DNA of 64,000 bases from Pyrinomonadaceae bacterium MAG19_C2-C3 (GCA_024330265.1 JANDLT010000015.1:1-64000); one strand, 5' to 3'. Counted from the stretch's first letter, positions 29,004-37,688 are shown. Program-made: numbers and translations. Notes: a model not told the origin generated them from the letters alone.

Positions 29004-31217
29004 TCAATCATCACTAAAAACTAACCTCACTTTATCGCCTGCATCAATACTTTCTCCGGCTTCCGGCGATTGCTTAATGGCGCGCCCTTCACCCTTCGCT
29101 TCCAATTCAAGCCCAAGTCGCGCACACACACGCCACGCATCGCGCACGCTCATCCCGCGCACATCCGGCATCATCAAAGCCCGCGCTCCGGCGTTCGCAT
29201 AAATGACGCGCGTGCGGCGGGCGGTCACTTCTTCGCGCACCGCGTTCAAGGCTTCGCGCTCCGCATCGTTCGTCCACATCGCGCTTGCCGCTTCTGCCGA
29301 CGTTTCGCTCGAAGATTCATGCTTACCATTCGATTCTTCCTGTCCACTGACCACTGACCACTGACCACTGACCACTGCGTCGTTTGCGTCACGAAATTCG
29401 CCGTCCGGCATCACCCTCAAGTAAGGCAGCACGACATCCGCAATGTCACGAAACACGGGTGCGGCAGCGTCGCCGCCGTGATACGCTCCGACCGGTTCAT
29501 CGAGGACGACGACGATGACGACCTGCGGGTTTTCGACGGGAGCGAATCCGGCGAACGAAGCGACGTGTTTCGTCGCTGAATAAGCCCGCGTCGCGGGGTC
29601 AATCTTTTGCGCCGTGCCGGTTTTGCCCGCCGCCGTGTAGCCTTCAAGTTGCGCCTTCTTCGCCGTGCCGCGAAGCGTCACGCTCTCAAGCATTCCGCGA
29701 AGCGCACGCGCCGTCTTCTCACTCGTGACGCGCATTGCGGCGGCGGGTGAGTTCGCAATCAACGCTCCATCGGATGCGCGCACGCCGCGCACGATATGCG
29801 GAGCGACGCGCACGCCGTCATTGGCAATCGTGCCGAAGGCGGAAGCGATTTGAAGCGGGGTGACGCCGATTTCCTGCCCGATGGCGATTGAGCCGACGGA
29901 TGAGGCTTGCCACTTTTTGACGGGGCGCAAGAGTCCGGCGGTTTCGCCGGGAAGGTCAATGCCGGTGCACGCACCGAAGCCGAAGCGCGTGATGTATGAG
30001 TGAAGCCGCTCATCGCCAAGCCTTAGCCCAAGTTTAATCGCGGCGACGTTGCTTGATTTGGCGAGGGCTTCCGTCAGGGTCAACGTGCCGTAAGCATGAT
30101 GGTCACGAATCCTGCGCCCGGCGATGGTGATGCCGCCCATCTGACAATCAATCGTGTCGTCGGGCTTCGCCAGACCTTCTTCCATCGCTCCGGCGTAAGC
30201 GACGATTTTGAACGTCGAACCCGGCTCGTAAATGTTTTGCAAAGCATGATTGACACGCACCCGCGCGGCGTCGGCGGGACTCATCTCAACAACGTCGTCG
30301 GTGTCAGAGTCGGCAGTGTCGCTTTGACGGTTAGCTTTTGAAGTTGATGACGGCGGAGTGTTCGGGTCGAAAGTCGGAGCGTTGGCGAGGGCGAGAATCT
30401 CGCCCGTGCGCGGGTCAAGCACGACGGCAGTTCCGGCACGCGCACGCGACTGTGCGACTGCCGCTTCGAGAACTTTTTCGGTTTGATATTGAACCACCGC
30501 GTCGAGCGTGAGAACGATTGAACCGCCGTCGCGCGCCGCGACTTCAACCGCATCGTAAGCTTTGCGGCTCACATCCAGATTCAGATAGACGCGCCCGCTT
30601 TCGCCGCGCAAACGGTTTTCCTGCGTCTGTTCAATGCCGCCAAGCCCGTGTTCGTCAAGCCCTACGAAGCCTATGATGTGCGCGGCGAGAGAATTATTCG
30701 GGTAAAAACGCTTCGATTCCGGGCGCGTATAAACGCCTTTGATTTTAAGCGTCTGGATTTTTTTGGCAACCGGAGCATCGAGCTTACGCGAGAGCCACAC
30801 GAACTTTCGCTTGTCCTTTCGCGCCTGATTTACGCGCCGGATAAGCGGGACGGCATCTTCATTAAGCAAATCCGCGAGACGTGCGATGTCTTTCTCCACG
30901 TTTTCGATTTCATCCGGCACGGCGAACACGGACGCGACTTCGACGCTGCGCGCGAGTTCGCGCCCGTTGCGGTCGAGAATCAAACCGCGTCCGGCGCGCG
31001 TCGCACGCGAACCCTGCTGTTGACCCCTCGCCCGTGCGACGAGAAATTCGTGACCCGCCGTTTGCAAATATATGAGCCGCACGCCGACGCATATTATCCA
31101 CACACATAACACCGCGCACATCATCAAAGCGCGCCGCCGCGTGCGGTCGGGCGTCGCCGTCGCGGTTTTGCGCGCGGGCGAATTTTGAATTGGCAATCGG
31201 CGGTAGTGGTTAATCAT
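29004..31217 (-). CDS. ftsI: Division transpeptidase FtsI/PBP2-type with C-terminal PASTA domain
   Basis: Class B penicillin-binding protein that cross-links septal peptidoglycan. One membrane helix (about 31-52) is followed by a dimerisation domain with RGLILDRNGRELA. The transpeptidase domain has EPGSTFK (active Ser), SSNVAAIKLG and KTGTAQK. A PASTA domain (MPDVRGMSVRDAWRVCARLG onwards) closes the 737-residue protein. Between the two lies a linker holding [15 protein letters not shown], encoded by a GTGGTCA heptamer array. An Asp/Ser-rich insert (about residues 285-310) also interrupts the transpeptidase domain. PASTA in a division PBP is common in Gram-positives and known in Acidobacteria relatives; the family call is firm. 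Confidence 0.95.
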   Translation of the reverse strand: MINHYRRLPIQNSPARKTATATPDRTRRRALMMCAVLCVWIICVGVRLIYLQTAGHEFLVARARGQQQGSRATRAGRGLILDRNGRELARSVEVASVFAVPDEIENVEKDIARLADLLNEDAVPLIRRVNQARKDKRKFVWLSRKLDAPVAKKIQTLKIKGVYTRPESKRFYPNNSLAAHIIGFVGLDEHGLGGIEQTQENRLRGESGRVYLNLDVSRKAYDAVEVAARDGGSIVLTLDAVVQYQTEKVLEAAVAQSRARAGTAVVLDPRTGEILALANAPTFDPNTPPSSTSKANRQSDTADSDTDDVVEMSPADAARVRVNHALQNIYEPGSTFKIVAYAGAMEEGLAKPDDTIDCQMGGITIAGRRIRDHHAYGTLTLTEALAKSSNVAAIKLGLRLGDERLHSYITRFGFGACTGIDLPGETAGLLRPVKKWQASSVGSIAIGQEIGVTPLQIASAFGTIANDGVRVAPHIVRGVRASDGALIANSPAAAMRVTSEKTARALRGMLESVTLRGTAKKAQLEGYTAAGKTGTAQKIDPATRAYSATKHVASFAGFAPVENPQVVIVVVLDEPVGAYHGGDAAAPVFRDIADVVLPYLRVMPDGEFRDANDAVVSGQWSVVSGQEESNGKHESSSETSAEAASAMWTNDAEREALNAVREEVTARRTRVIYANAGARALMMPDVRGMSVRDAWRVCARLGLELEAKGEGRAIKQSPEAGESIDAGDKVRLVFSDD
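29341..29376. repeat. Heptamer array (ACTGACC) inside ftsI
   Basis: About four and a half in-frame copies of the 7-bp unit ACTGACC, with no second inverted arm nearby. Three units equal seven codons, so the insertion keeps the frame and yields a SGQWSVV repeat in the linker before the PASTA domain. Confidence 0.88.
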
Positions 31218-31278
31218 CAATCGTGGTCAATCATCAAAGACAAACTTTGACTTCCATTACGACTTCAATACGATTTCT

Positions 31279-31794
31279 TCAACGTCCGGTTGCGGCGGCG
31301 CGGCGTAGGTTTGAAGTCACTGAAGTGGACGAAGCGGGCGCATCGGGAATGCTCTTTAGTTTAACGGCATCCTGTTTGACAGAGACTTGTTTGACCGCAA
31401 CTTGTTTGGCGAAATCCCCCTTGACCGCGACCTGTTTCGCTTCGCCGGAATGAGCGTCGAAAGTGTTTCTCAACTGCGATGCGCGGGCGGTGTTGAGTCC
31501 ATGTTGACGCGCCATACTTTCGAGGTTGCGCGGGGCGGTCGCTTCGTTATACGCGAGTTGCAATCGCTTCTGTTCGGCAAGCAAAGCGGCTTGTTCGCCG
31601 CGCAATTTTTCGCATTCGTAACCGTGATTGACCGCCGCGATATGTTGGGCGGCGGCGCGCACAAAACAAACGCTCAACACCACGCCGCACGCGACGAGAA
31701 TCCAGATGTATGCCTGTGGTGTGCGCCCGGCGAACGGTGGCGCGTTGGCGCGTGAGCGCGATGATGATAGAGGTGATGATTGTGTGCGGTTCAT
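31279..31794 (-). CDS. ftsL: Cell division protein FtsL-like
   Basis: A 171-residue bitopic protein placed between rsmH and ftsI, the normal ftsL position. It has a short cytoplasmic tail, one membrane helix (AYIWILVACGVVLSVCFV) and a periplasmic coiled coil with EKLRGEQAALLAEQKRLQLA, then NLESMARQHGL, matching the FtsL pattern. The C-terminal part carries four imperfect five-residue repeats (KQVAV, KQVAV, KQVSV, KQDAV) encoded by 15-bp DNA repeats. Start at 31794 follows TTGAGGAACGAAAGC. FtsL sequences diverge widely, so position and topology carry the call. Confidence 0.82.
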   Translation of the reverse strand: MNRTQSSPLSSSRSRANAPPFAGRTPQAYIWILVACGVVLSVCFVRAAAQHIAAVNHGYECEKLRGEQAALLAEQKRLQLAYNEATAPRNLESMARQHGLNTARASQLRNTFDAHSGEAKQVAVKGDFAKQVAVKQVSVKQDAVKLKSIPDAPASSTSVTSNLRRAAATGR

Positions 31795-31929
31795 GCTTTC
31801 GTTCCTCAAGTCTGGTGATGAGCCGTCTGAGTGACGCCGATAATTCAGGCGGCACGCACGCGCTTTCAAGTTCGGGGTCGAAGGAGAGTTGAACGATTTA
31901 CATCGGGGGCGAGATGAACGCCGCGCGTG

Positions 31930-33024
31930 TTAAAGACGCTGACAGGCGCGCAACTTTGCGCTTCGTGCGCGCGGGTTAATCCGTGCTTCCGCCGCGTCAG
32001 GGGTTACGGGGCGGCGTGTCAAAATCTGTACGGCTTCGCGGCTGCCGCATTCGCACATTGGCAAGCGCGAATCGCATTCGCATCCTCCGGCGAGGCGGCG
32101 CAGTGTGCGCTTTATAATGCGGTCTTCCAGTGAATGAAAACTGATGCACACGAAGCGTCCGCGCGGATTAAGAATTTCAATCGAACTTTCAACAAACTTC
32201 GCCAAGTCGTCGAGTTCGCCGTTGACGGCGATGCGTAAAGCTTGAAACGTGCGCGTCGCGGGGTGAATCTCGGCGGTCGCACGAGAGCGCGTTCGTCTGC
32301 TTTTTCCGGCACGATAGCGAATCACTCCCGCGACTAAATTCGCCAATTCAACGGTCGTCGTTACGGGTTCGCCACGTTCGCGGCGTTCGACGATGCGCCG
32401 CGCGATGCGCCGTGAAGCGGGTTCTTCGCCGTATTCGTAAATGATGCGGGCGATTTCCACTTCCGGCAGTTCAGCAAGCAAATCGGCGGCGGTCGGGTCA
32501 TCGCCCTCCGCATCCATACGCATATCGAGCGGCGCGTCAAAGCGAAAACTGAATCCGCGATGCGCGGTGTCGAACTGCCACGACGACACGCCCAAGTCAG
32601 CCAACACGCCGTCCGCCTTGCTCTCGCCCACGCTTGCGAGAACGTCCGCGATTTCGTGTGAAAGGGCTTTCACGAATCTAAACCTTGTGCCGAATCTGGC
32701 GAGACGATGCGCGGCGTGTCGGAGCGCGTCAGGGTCGCGGTCAATTCCTATCACCCGCGTCGTTGGATTGTTTTCCAATATCGCTTCCGTGTGACCACCC
32801 AAGCCGAGCGTCGCGTCAATGAACAACCCGCCGCGTTCGGGAGCAAGATACTCAAGCACCTCGCTCAACATCACCGAGCGATGAAGCGCATCGAAATCAA
32901 CGTCACCGTCTGTATCAGTGTCGCCGTTAATATCGAAGTCGGTGTCGCCTTCCGTCGTCATGCCGTTTGTTCGGGCGTCTCTTTCAAAGAACAATCCATA
33001 ACTTTCAAAATCCGATTGCGCCAA
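31930..33024 (-). CDS. rsmH: 16S rRNA (cytosine(1402)-N4)-methyltransferase RsmH
   Basis: S-adenosylmethionine-dependent methylation of C1402 in 16S rRNA. It shows HRSVMLSEVLEYL, the SAM motif DATLGLGGHTEAIL, GIDRDPDAL, GVLADLGVSSWQFD and FQALRIAVNGELDDL, with CISFHSLEDRIIK near the end. An unusual acidic stretch (TDFDINGDTDTDGDVDFD) precedes the family core. The start is not settled: TTG at 33024 (15 bases after mraZ) or ATG at 32961. It is the second gene of the dcw operon. Confidence 0.95.
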   Translation of the reverse strand: MAQSDFESYGLFFERDARTNGMTTEGDTDFDINGDTDTDGDVDFDALHRSVMLSEVLEYLAPERGGLFIDATLGLGGHTEAILENNPTTRVIGIDRDPDALRHAAHRLARFGTRFRFVKALSHEIADVLASVGESKADGVLADLGVSSWQFDTAHRGFSFRFDAPLDMRMDAEGDDPTAADLLAELPEVEIARIIYEYGEEPASRRIARRIVERRERGEPVTTTVELANLVAGVIRYRAGKSRRTRSRATAEIHPATRTFQALRIAVNGELDDLAKFVESSIEILNPRGRFVCISFHSLEDRIIKRTLRRLAGGCECDSRLPMCECGSREAVQILTRRPVTPDAAEARINPRARSAKLRACQRL

Positions 33025-33039
33025 GTTTAGCCTGAACGC

Positions 33040-33480
33040 TTAAATGCCGAGTCGGGCGAGTGCCGCTTCATCTTCCGCCGTGTACGGGTCGGCGTGCATT
33101 CGTTGTTGAAAGCGTTCGAGTTCCCACACATCCAGATAAGTCAAATAACCTAAAACCGCGACTTCACCGATTATTCCCGAACTGCGGCGCAACAAAGGGT
33201 GAATCAAGATTCTTCCCTGTAAATCCATCGTCGCTTCTTGCCCGTAATAATTCGCCCGGTCGAGAAATCTGCGACGGTGCGCGTCCATCGCGGGCAGCAA
33301 AGCCAAACGCCCTTCGATGTTCTGCCATTCCTGCAAAGGGTAGATGAGTGCGCTCTCACCTGTTAAACTCGTGATATAAAAGTTTGAGCCGTACTGTTTC
33401 GCCAAAATGTTCCTGAAGACGGTCGGGATTTTGAGCCGCCCCTTAGGGTCAATTCGCGCGGTGTAATTGCCTCTGAACAT
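33040..33480 (-). CDS. mraZ: Transcriptional regulator MraZ
   Basis: First gene of the dcw operon; a DNA-binding protein with two AbrB-like halves that form a ring and repress their own operon. The sequence begins MFRGNYTARIDPKGRLKIP and has the second-half repeat NYYGQEATMDLQGRILIHP. Length of 146 residues is normal. Three matching DNA boxes lie just upstream of the gene. Confidence 0.96.
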   Translation of the reverse strand: MFRGNYTARIDPKGRLKIPTVFRNILAKQYGSNFYITSLTGESALIYPLQEWQNIEGRLALLPAMDAHRRRFLDRANYYGQEATMDLQGRILIHPLLRRSSGIIGEVAVLGYLTYLDVWELERFQQRMHADPYTAEDEAALARLGI

Positions 33481-33561
33481 TGCGCCATTAGTCCGAAAAC
33501 GAGTCGCTGCTTAAACCTTAAAGTAATTCTTGAAGCTCTGACGGCAAAGCAGTGTTATCAG

Positions 33562-33588
33562 TCCACTTCAAACCACTTCAGACCACCC
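33562..33588 (-). promoter_or_regulatory. MraZ operator: three GTGG boxes with 10-bp spacing
   Basis: On the minus strand GTGGTCTGAAGTGGTTTGAAG and a following GTGGACTG repeat GTGG every 10 bases (CCAC at 33563, 33573 and 33583 on the plus strand). Repeated GTGG with one-turn spacing upstream of mraZ is the known MraZ binding pattern. The site begins just downstream of the -10 box, so bound MraZ would block transcription. Confidence 0.8.
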
Positions 33589-33595
33589 TTCGCGC

Positions 33596-33625
33596 ATAGT
33601 ACGCTGGCATAAGATACGGTGTCAA
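33596..33625 (-). promoter_or_regulatory. Promoter of the dcw cluster
   Basis: On the minus strand TTGACA (33620-33625) and TACTAT (33596-33601) are separated by 18 bases, close to the sigma-70 consensus. Transcription would begin near 33589, giving a leader of about 110 bases that includes the MraZ boxes. Confidence 0.8.
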
Positions 33626-33772
33626 GAACTAAATTTCGGGGTTTTGCGAAAACCTTTAAGCACGATATGGTGTACTTTTGGCGGCTTGTTCCAATCGTCA
33701 GCCTTAACCCTTTTGTTGTACATCCTTAAACTTTAACAATCGCGGATTTTGATTGGCGAATAATCCTAAAAC

Positions 33773-34624
33773 ATGGTGAACAAGTTCGGCTCGTTGGTAT
33801 TTTTAGGTTCGGTTTTGACGCTTGGGAATGTTCTGGGCGGACTGTTCTTGATTTATTCGACAGCGCGGAAAAAAACGAGTGTGCGGTTGCTTAGAAACCT
33901 GCTCGGCACGGGAGCAGGTTTCATGTTAGCAGCGGTGTTTTTAGAATTGTTGCCGCAAATCATCGAAGCCCAAATTGCTAACCGCGAGAATGCGGGAGCG
34001 GCGCATGGTGTCGCGCACGCGATGTTGTTGGTTTTGAGCGGCTATCTTTTCCTTTTATTGGTTGAGCAATTCATCGCTTCGCATGTTCACTTTCCACCGC
34101 TTGGTAAAGCGGATTTAGACGGCACTTTAGACGTAAGCACAGGCGGAACCGTGAACGCCGCACAAGCGATTTTACCAACGACCGGTTACACGGTTCTGAC
34201 CGGACTCGCGGTGCATACGTTTTTCGATGGAGTGATGCTTGCCACCAGTTTGCTGGTTGATTTTGAGTTCGGGTTTCTTGTTTTCGTCGCGCTTCTCCTT
34301 CATAAAATCCCTGAAGGCTTCACGGCGGCGTCAATCGTCGCGGCGGCGGGCGGCAACCGTCGGCAATCCGTTTTCGCCACGTTATTTATCGGAGCGACGA
34401 CTTTCAGCGGCGCGCTCGCCGTCGCATATCTCGATTATAGTGTCGGTCAACTTTTGAGTTACGCCCTGCCGTTTGCCGCTGGAGTGACGCTCTATATCAC
34501 CGCGACCGACTTGATTCCCGAACTCAAACACGGCACGTCCTCGTCATCGTCCGCGACAGGGCTTTTCGTGATTGGTGGTGTGATTTTGTTTTACCTGATT
34601 CACATCTTGATTGACGCAGTATGA
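33773..34624 (+). CDS. ZIP-family metal transporter
   Basis: A 283-residue inner-membrane protein with about eight membrane helices. It carries the ZIP metal-site motifs LAVHTFFDGVMLA in helix 4 and LLHKIPEGFTAAS in helix 5. A His-containing loop (ASHVHFPPLGKADLDG) lies between helices 3 and 4, as is usual. The expected substrate is zinc, iron or manganese; which one cannot be told. It is transcribed divergently from mraZ, and no metal regulator site is recognised. Confidence 0.88.
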   Translation: MVNKFGSLVFLGSVLTLGNVLGGLFLIYSTARKKTSVRLLRNLLGTGAGFMLAAVFLELLPQIIEAQIANRENAGAAHGVAHAMLLVLSGYLFLLLVEQFIASHVHFPPLGKADLDGTLDVSTGGTVNAAQAILPTTGYTVLTGLAVHTFFDGVMLATSLLVDFEFGFLVFVALLLHKIPEGFTAASIVAAAGGNRRQSVFATLFIGATTFSGALAVAYLDYSVGQLLSYALPFAAGVTLYITATDLIPELKHGTSSSSSATGLFVIGGVILFYLIHILIDAV

Positions 34625-34738
34625 TTCTGCGGCTCAATTCTCCGGCGTAATGACTTTGAAACAGGCAAGGAACAAAACTTGCTCCGTTGCGTACTTCTGA
34701 CAAGCAAAATGTACGGTTTATCAATTCAACATAAAATC

Positions 34739-35605
34739 ATGCTCCGCACTTCCCTTCTAATCGTTGCGATATTCTGCGCTTCGGGTTGGCTCGGTTTAAT
34801 CACAAGCCACGCTCAAACCGCGAGTTCGCCTTTGCCCGCGCCGACGGGTTTCGTCAACGATTACGCCGGAGTGATAGACGCGCCGACGGAAGAGCGTCTG
34901 GAAACTTTACTGACCAATCTTAAACAGCGTGCCGAAATTGAGTTTGCGATTGTGGTCGTACCGACGACGGGCGACGTGCCGATTTTCGATTACACGCTCG
35001 CGGTGGCGCGCGGGTGGGGCATAGGTCCCGGCGGCGGCGAACAGAAGGGTCTAATTCTTCTTGTCGCGGTCAATGACCGCAAATATCAATTACAGGTCAG
35101 CCGTCATCTCGAAGGCGATTTGCCCGATGGCGTAGTGGGCGAAATCGGTCGCCGTATGCGTGACCCGTTTCGACAAAATCGTTACGGCGATGGATTGGAA
35201 CTCGCCGCCGGAACAATCGTCGCCACGCTTGCCGAGAAACGCGGCTTCTCGCTCGAAGGCATTGACCGCAGCCAAGCCTATCGCGGCAATGACAACACTA
35301 CACCGCGCCGCGCGCAAAGCGGTTTGAGTTTTACGGCGTGCTGTTTCATCATCGTCATCATTCTCGTGTTGATGGCGATATTCGGCAGAGGCGGCAAACG
35401 TCGCGGCGGTGGTGGCGGCTTTGGCGGTGGCGGTGGCAGTGGGCTGATGAACGCTTTGTTAATCGGTTCGGTTCTTAACTCTATGAGTCGCGGCGGCGGT
35501 TCGAGCGGATGGGGTGGCGGTGGAAGTAGCGGCGGCGGTGGCGGCTTCGGTGGCTTCGGCGGCGGCGGTGATTTCGGTGGCGGCGGCGCGGGCGGCGATT
35601 GGTAA
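34739..35605 (+). CDS. TPM-domain (YgcG-type) exported protein with Gly-rich tail
   Basis: A signal peptide (about 1-27) leads to a TPM domain (about 35-175) beginning GFVNDYAGVIDAPTEERLE and including EFAIVVVPTTGDVPIFDYTL and RHLEGDLPDGVVGEI. A second hydrophobic helix (CCFIIVIILVLMAIF) anchors it, and an extremely Gly-rich tail ends GGGGAGGDW, as is typical of the YgcG group. The ATG at 34739 is preferred because the signal peptide follows; the ribosome site is weak. It is followed by the nucleotidyltransferase-like gene and lemA, and TPM and LemA genes commonly occur together. Confidence 0.85.
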   Translation: MLRTSLLIVAIFCASGWLGLITSHAQTASSPLPAPTGFVNDYAGVIDAPTEERLETLLTNLKQRAEIEFAIVVVPTTGDVPIFDYTLAVARGWGIGPGGGEQKGLILLVAVNDRKYQLQVSRHLEGDLPDGVVGEIGRRMRDPFRQNRYGDGLELAAGTIVATLAEKRGFSLEGIDRSQAYRGNDNTTPRRAQSGLSFTACCFIIVIILVLMAIFGRGGKRRGGGGGFGGGGGSGLMNALLIGSVLNSMSRGGGSSGWGGGGSSGGGGGFGGFGGGGDFGGGGAGGDW

Positions 35606-35638
35606 AACAGAAAAAAGTAAAGGTCGAACAGGCGAACG

Positions 35639-36376
35639 ATGAGTAAAGTGATACAAGATGCCCTAAACAGTTTCGTCGCGGATTTGCGCGCGACGCACCG
35701 CGACAATCTTCATGCGGTCGTGCTTTACGGCGCGGCGGCAGTCGGTGATACGGACGCGCGTTCAGACCATAATCTACTCGTCGCTTTGCGGCGCATCACG
35801 CCCGAAGATTTACGACTCGCGCAAGCACCGATGCGCGAATGGCAGCGTCTCGGTTATCCCGTTCCGATTTACTTTACGGTTGATGAACTTGTGAGTGCGG
35901 CGGACGTTTTCCCGATTGAGTTTCATAAGATGGAGCGTGCGCGCCGCGTCCTGTACGGGCAAGACCCGTTTGCGAACATCGAAATCTCCGATGAAAACTT
36001 GCGTCATCAAACCGAGTACGAACTACGAAGCAAGTTGCTTCAGTTGCGCCGTCTCTACATTCCGGCTTCCGCTTCGCCCGCGCGTCTCGTCGAATTGATG
36101 GGCAACAGCCTTGCCAGCTTCACGGATTTATTCGCCCCCGTCTTGATACTCAAAGGCATCCCTCCACCGACGACAAAACGCGCACTGCTTGATGCGACGG
36201 TGCGTGGGCTTAACTTGGCTGTGACGCCGTTCAACGCAATCTTGTCACATCAAGAAGCGTCTGACGAACCTCTATCGGACATCGAAGCCAACCAACTTTT
36301 CACACGCTACCTAGCCCAGCTTGAGCGTGTGATTCAAGCGGTTGATGAACTACAAGGTCAACCCGCTTCAGTGTAA
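35639..36376 (+). CDS. Nucleotidyltransferase-fold protein with degenerate active site
   Basis: A 245-residue soluble protein. Its N-terminal part looks like a minimal nucleotidyltransferase (VVLYGAAAVGDTDARSDHNL), but the usual GS becomes GA and the metal-binding SDIDLLV becomes SDHNLLV, so one of the two catalytic Asp residues is missing. The C-terminal half is helical and could be HEPN-like. AGGCGAACG precedes the ATG. It lies 33 bp after the TPM gene and upstream of lemA. It is probably non-catalytic or altered in function; the partner is unknown. Confidence 0.65.
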   Translation: MSKVIQDALNSFVADLRATHRDNLHAVVLYGAAAVGDTDARSDHNLLVALRRITPEDLRLAQAPMREWQRLGYPVPIYFTVDELVSAADVFPIEFHKMERARRVLYGQDPFANIEISDENLRHQTEYELRSKLLQLRRLYIPASASPARLVELMGNSLASFTDLFAPVLILKGIPPPTTKRALLDATVRGLNLAVTPFNAILSHQEASDEPLSDIEANQLFTRYLAQLERVIQAVDELQGQPASV

Positions 36377-36506
36377 TAATCCAATGTAAAAACAACTTTC
36401 GCGCCCATTAAAATCAAGCACGCAAAACATCATGCGAGAGCGACGGCACGCGCCTTACTCTTTGGCACACACCGAAATTTCCATAAGCACACAACGGAGA
36501 AAGACG

Positions 36507-37151
36507 ATGAACATATACCGAAAAATAACGATGACGATGATGGTCGCGGTCATCGCTTTGTCAACCAGCGGTTGCGGCTATAACACGCTGAACACGAAAC
36601 AACAGAACGTCCGCGCGAAGTGGGCGGGCGTCGAAACGCAACTTCAACGCCGCGCCGATTTAATCTACAACGCCGCCGAAGCCGCGAAACTCGCGGGCGT
36701 CCAAGAGCAGGAAGTTTTCGGACAAATCGCCCAAGCCCGTTCACGACTTTTGAACGCGACGAACGCGCAACCGGCAGGCGAAGCGGGCGACAAATCACCG
36801 GAACAAAAGCAAGCCGTGATTGATGCCAACAACTCTTTCGGCGGCACAATCGGCAGACTGCTTTCCTTACAAGAGTCTTACCCGCAACTGCGTTCGCAAG
36901 AGAACTTCTTAAAACTCCAAGATGAAATCTCCGGTACGGAAAACCGCATCGCCGTCGCGCGCACGGACTACAACAACGCCGCGCAAGACTACAACACGAC
37001 GCGCGGCAACTTCCCGACGGTTCTCTTTGCCAGTCTCTACGGCTTCAAAGAAGAACCTTACTTCCGCGCCGATGAAGGCTCACGCCAAGCACCGCGCTTA
37101 AACTCCGACAGCCTTCGCTCAACAACCGCACCCGCGAACGGCGCACGCTAA
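36507..37151 (+). CDS. lemA: LemA-family lipoprotein
   Basis: A 214-residue LemA protein with a lipoprotein signal (ALSTSGCGYN, lipid-bound Cys at about 23) in place of the common N-terminal anchor. The family core follows: NTLNTKQQNVRAKWAGVETQ, RRADLI, EVFGQIAQARSRL, and YPQLRSQENFLKLQDEISGT with ENRIAVARTDYN. The segment after RRADLI (YNAAEAAKLAG) deviates from the usual PNLVxxVKG. The ATG at 36507 follows GGAGAAAGACG. It closes the TPM - nucleotidyltransferase-like - lemA operon. The function of LemA is not established. Confidence 0.9.
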   Translation: MNIYRKITMTMMVAVIALSTSGCGYNTLNTKQQNVRAKWAGVETQLQRRADLIYNAAEAAKLAGVQEQEVFGQIAQARSRLLNATNAQPAGEAGDKSPEQKQAVIDANNSFGGTIGRLLSLQESYPQLRSQENFLKLQDEISGTENRIAVARTDYNNAAQDYNTTRGNFPTVLFASLYGFKEEPYFRADEGSRQAPRLNSDSLRSTTAPANGAR

Positions 37152-37175
37152 ACCGCAACCTCAAGACTCAAAGCG

Positions 37176-37213
37176 AAAGTCGCCCGGCTCTCAATCAAGA
37201 GCCGGGCGACTTT
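37176..37213. terminator. Bidirectional terminator between lemA and the microcompartment operon
   Basis: A perfect 16-bp stem (AAAGTCGCCCGGCTCT, loop CAATCA, inverse arm) ends in TTTTG on the plus strand and starts with an A-rich stretch, so it can serve both convergent units. Confidence 0.85.
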
Positions 37214-37231
37214 TGTTTGTGCTGAAGCGTA

Positions 37232-37675
37232 TTAAAAACCTCTCGAACTGCACATCGCGCAATGGTCGCAAGGTTTGTTGCCGGGTTCGAGTTCGCATGT
37301 CTTCGTGGATTGCTCGAAGTAGTCAACGAGTTCGCTGACGGCTTCACCGATGCCGAAGCGTTGCCCGCTCGGATGGACGGCGGAAACGTAAGTCCCGCCC
37401 GTGCCGATTTGCGCCGGGTCGTGGTCGAAGGTCGGGGCGTTGGAACGCGCAGACAAAGCGGGCGATGCGGTTGGTAAAGGACGTGTTTGAGATGTGGTGT
37501 CGCGCGATTCGATTTTGGCGAGACGTTGATTGAGTTCCGCGACGTTTGCGCGAAGGCGCGCGAGTTCGTCGTTGGGCGTGTCGTCTGTATGGTGCGCGTC
37601 GGCGGGCGCGTCTAATTGTTGCGCGATACGGTGCGCTAAGTTGCGTGCGAGGCGTGTGGTGTCCTGTTCGTTCAT
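37232..37675 (-). CDS. Small protein with C-terminal CxxCxxC motif, in the microcompartment locus
   Basis: A 147-residue protein not assigned to a family. An N-terminal amphipathic helix (TTRLARNLAHRIAQQLDA) and a coiled-coil stretch (ELARLRANVAELNQRLAKIE) are followed by a Pro/Ser/Thr linker. The C-terminal domain has GTYVSAVHPSGQRFGIGEA and ends CELEPGNKPCDHCAMC plus five residues, a C-x8-C-x2-C-x2-C pattern that could hold a Zn or Fe-S site. It is the last gene of the shell operon, 13 bp after a pentamer gene. The N-terminal helix could target it to the shell; that is inference. Confidence 0.6.
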   Translation of the reverse strand: MNEQDTTRLARNLAHRIAQQLDAPADAHHTDDTPNDELARLRANVAELNQRLAKIESRDTTSQTRPLPTASPALSARSNAPTFDHDPAQIGTGGTYVSAVHPSGQRFGIGEAVSELVDYFEQSTKTCELEPGNKPCDHCAMCSSRGF

Positions 37676-37688
37676 CGCTTGTGGTCGT

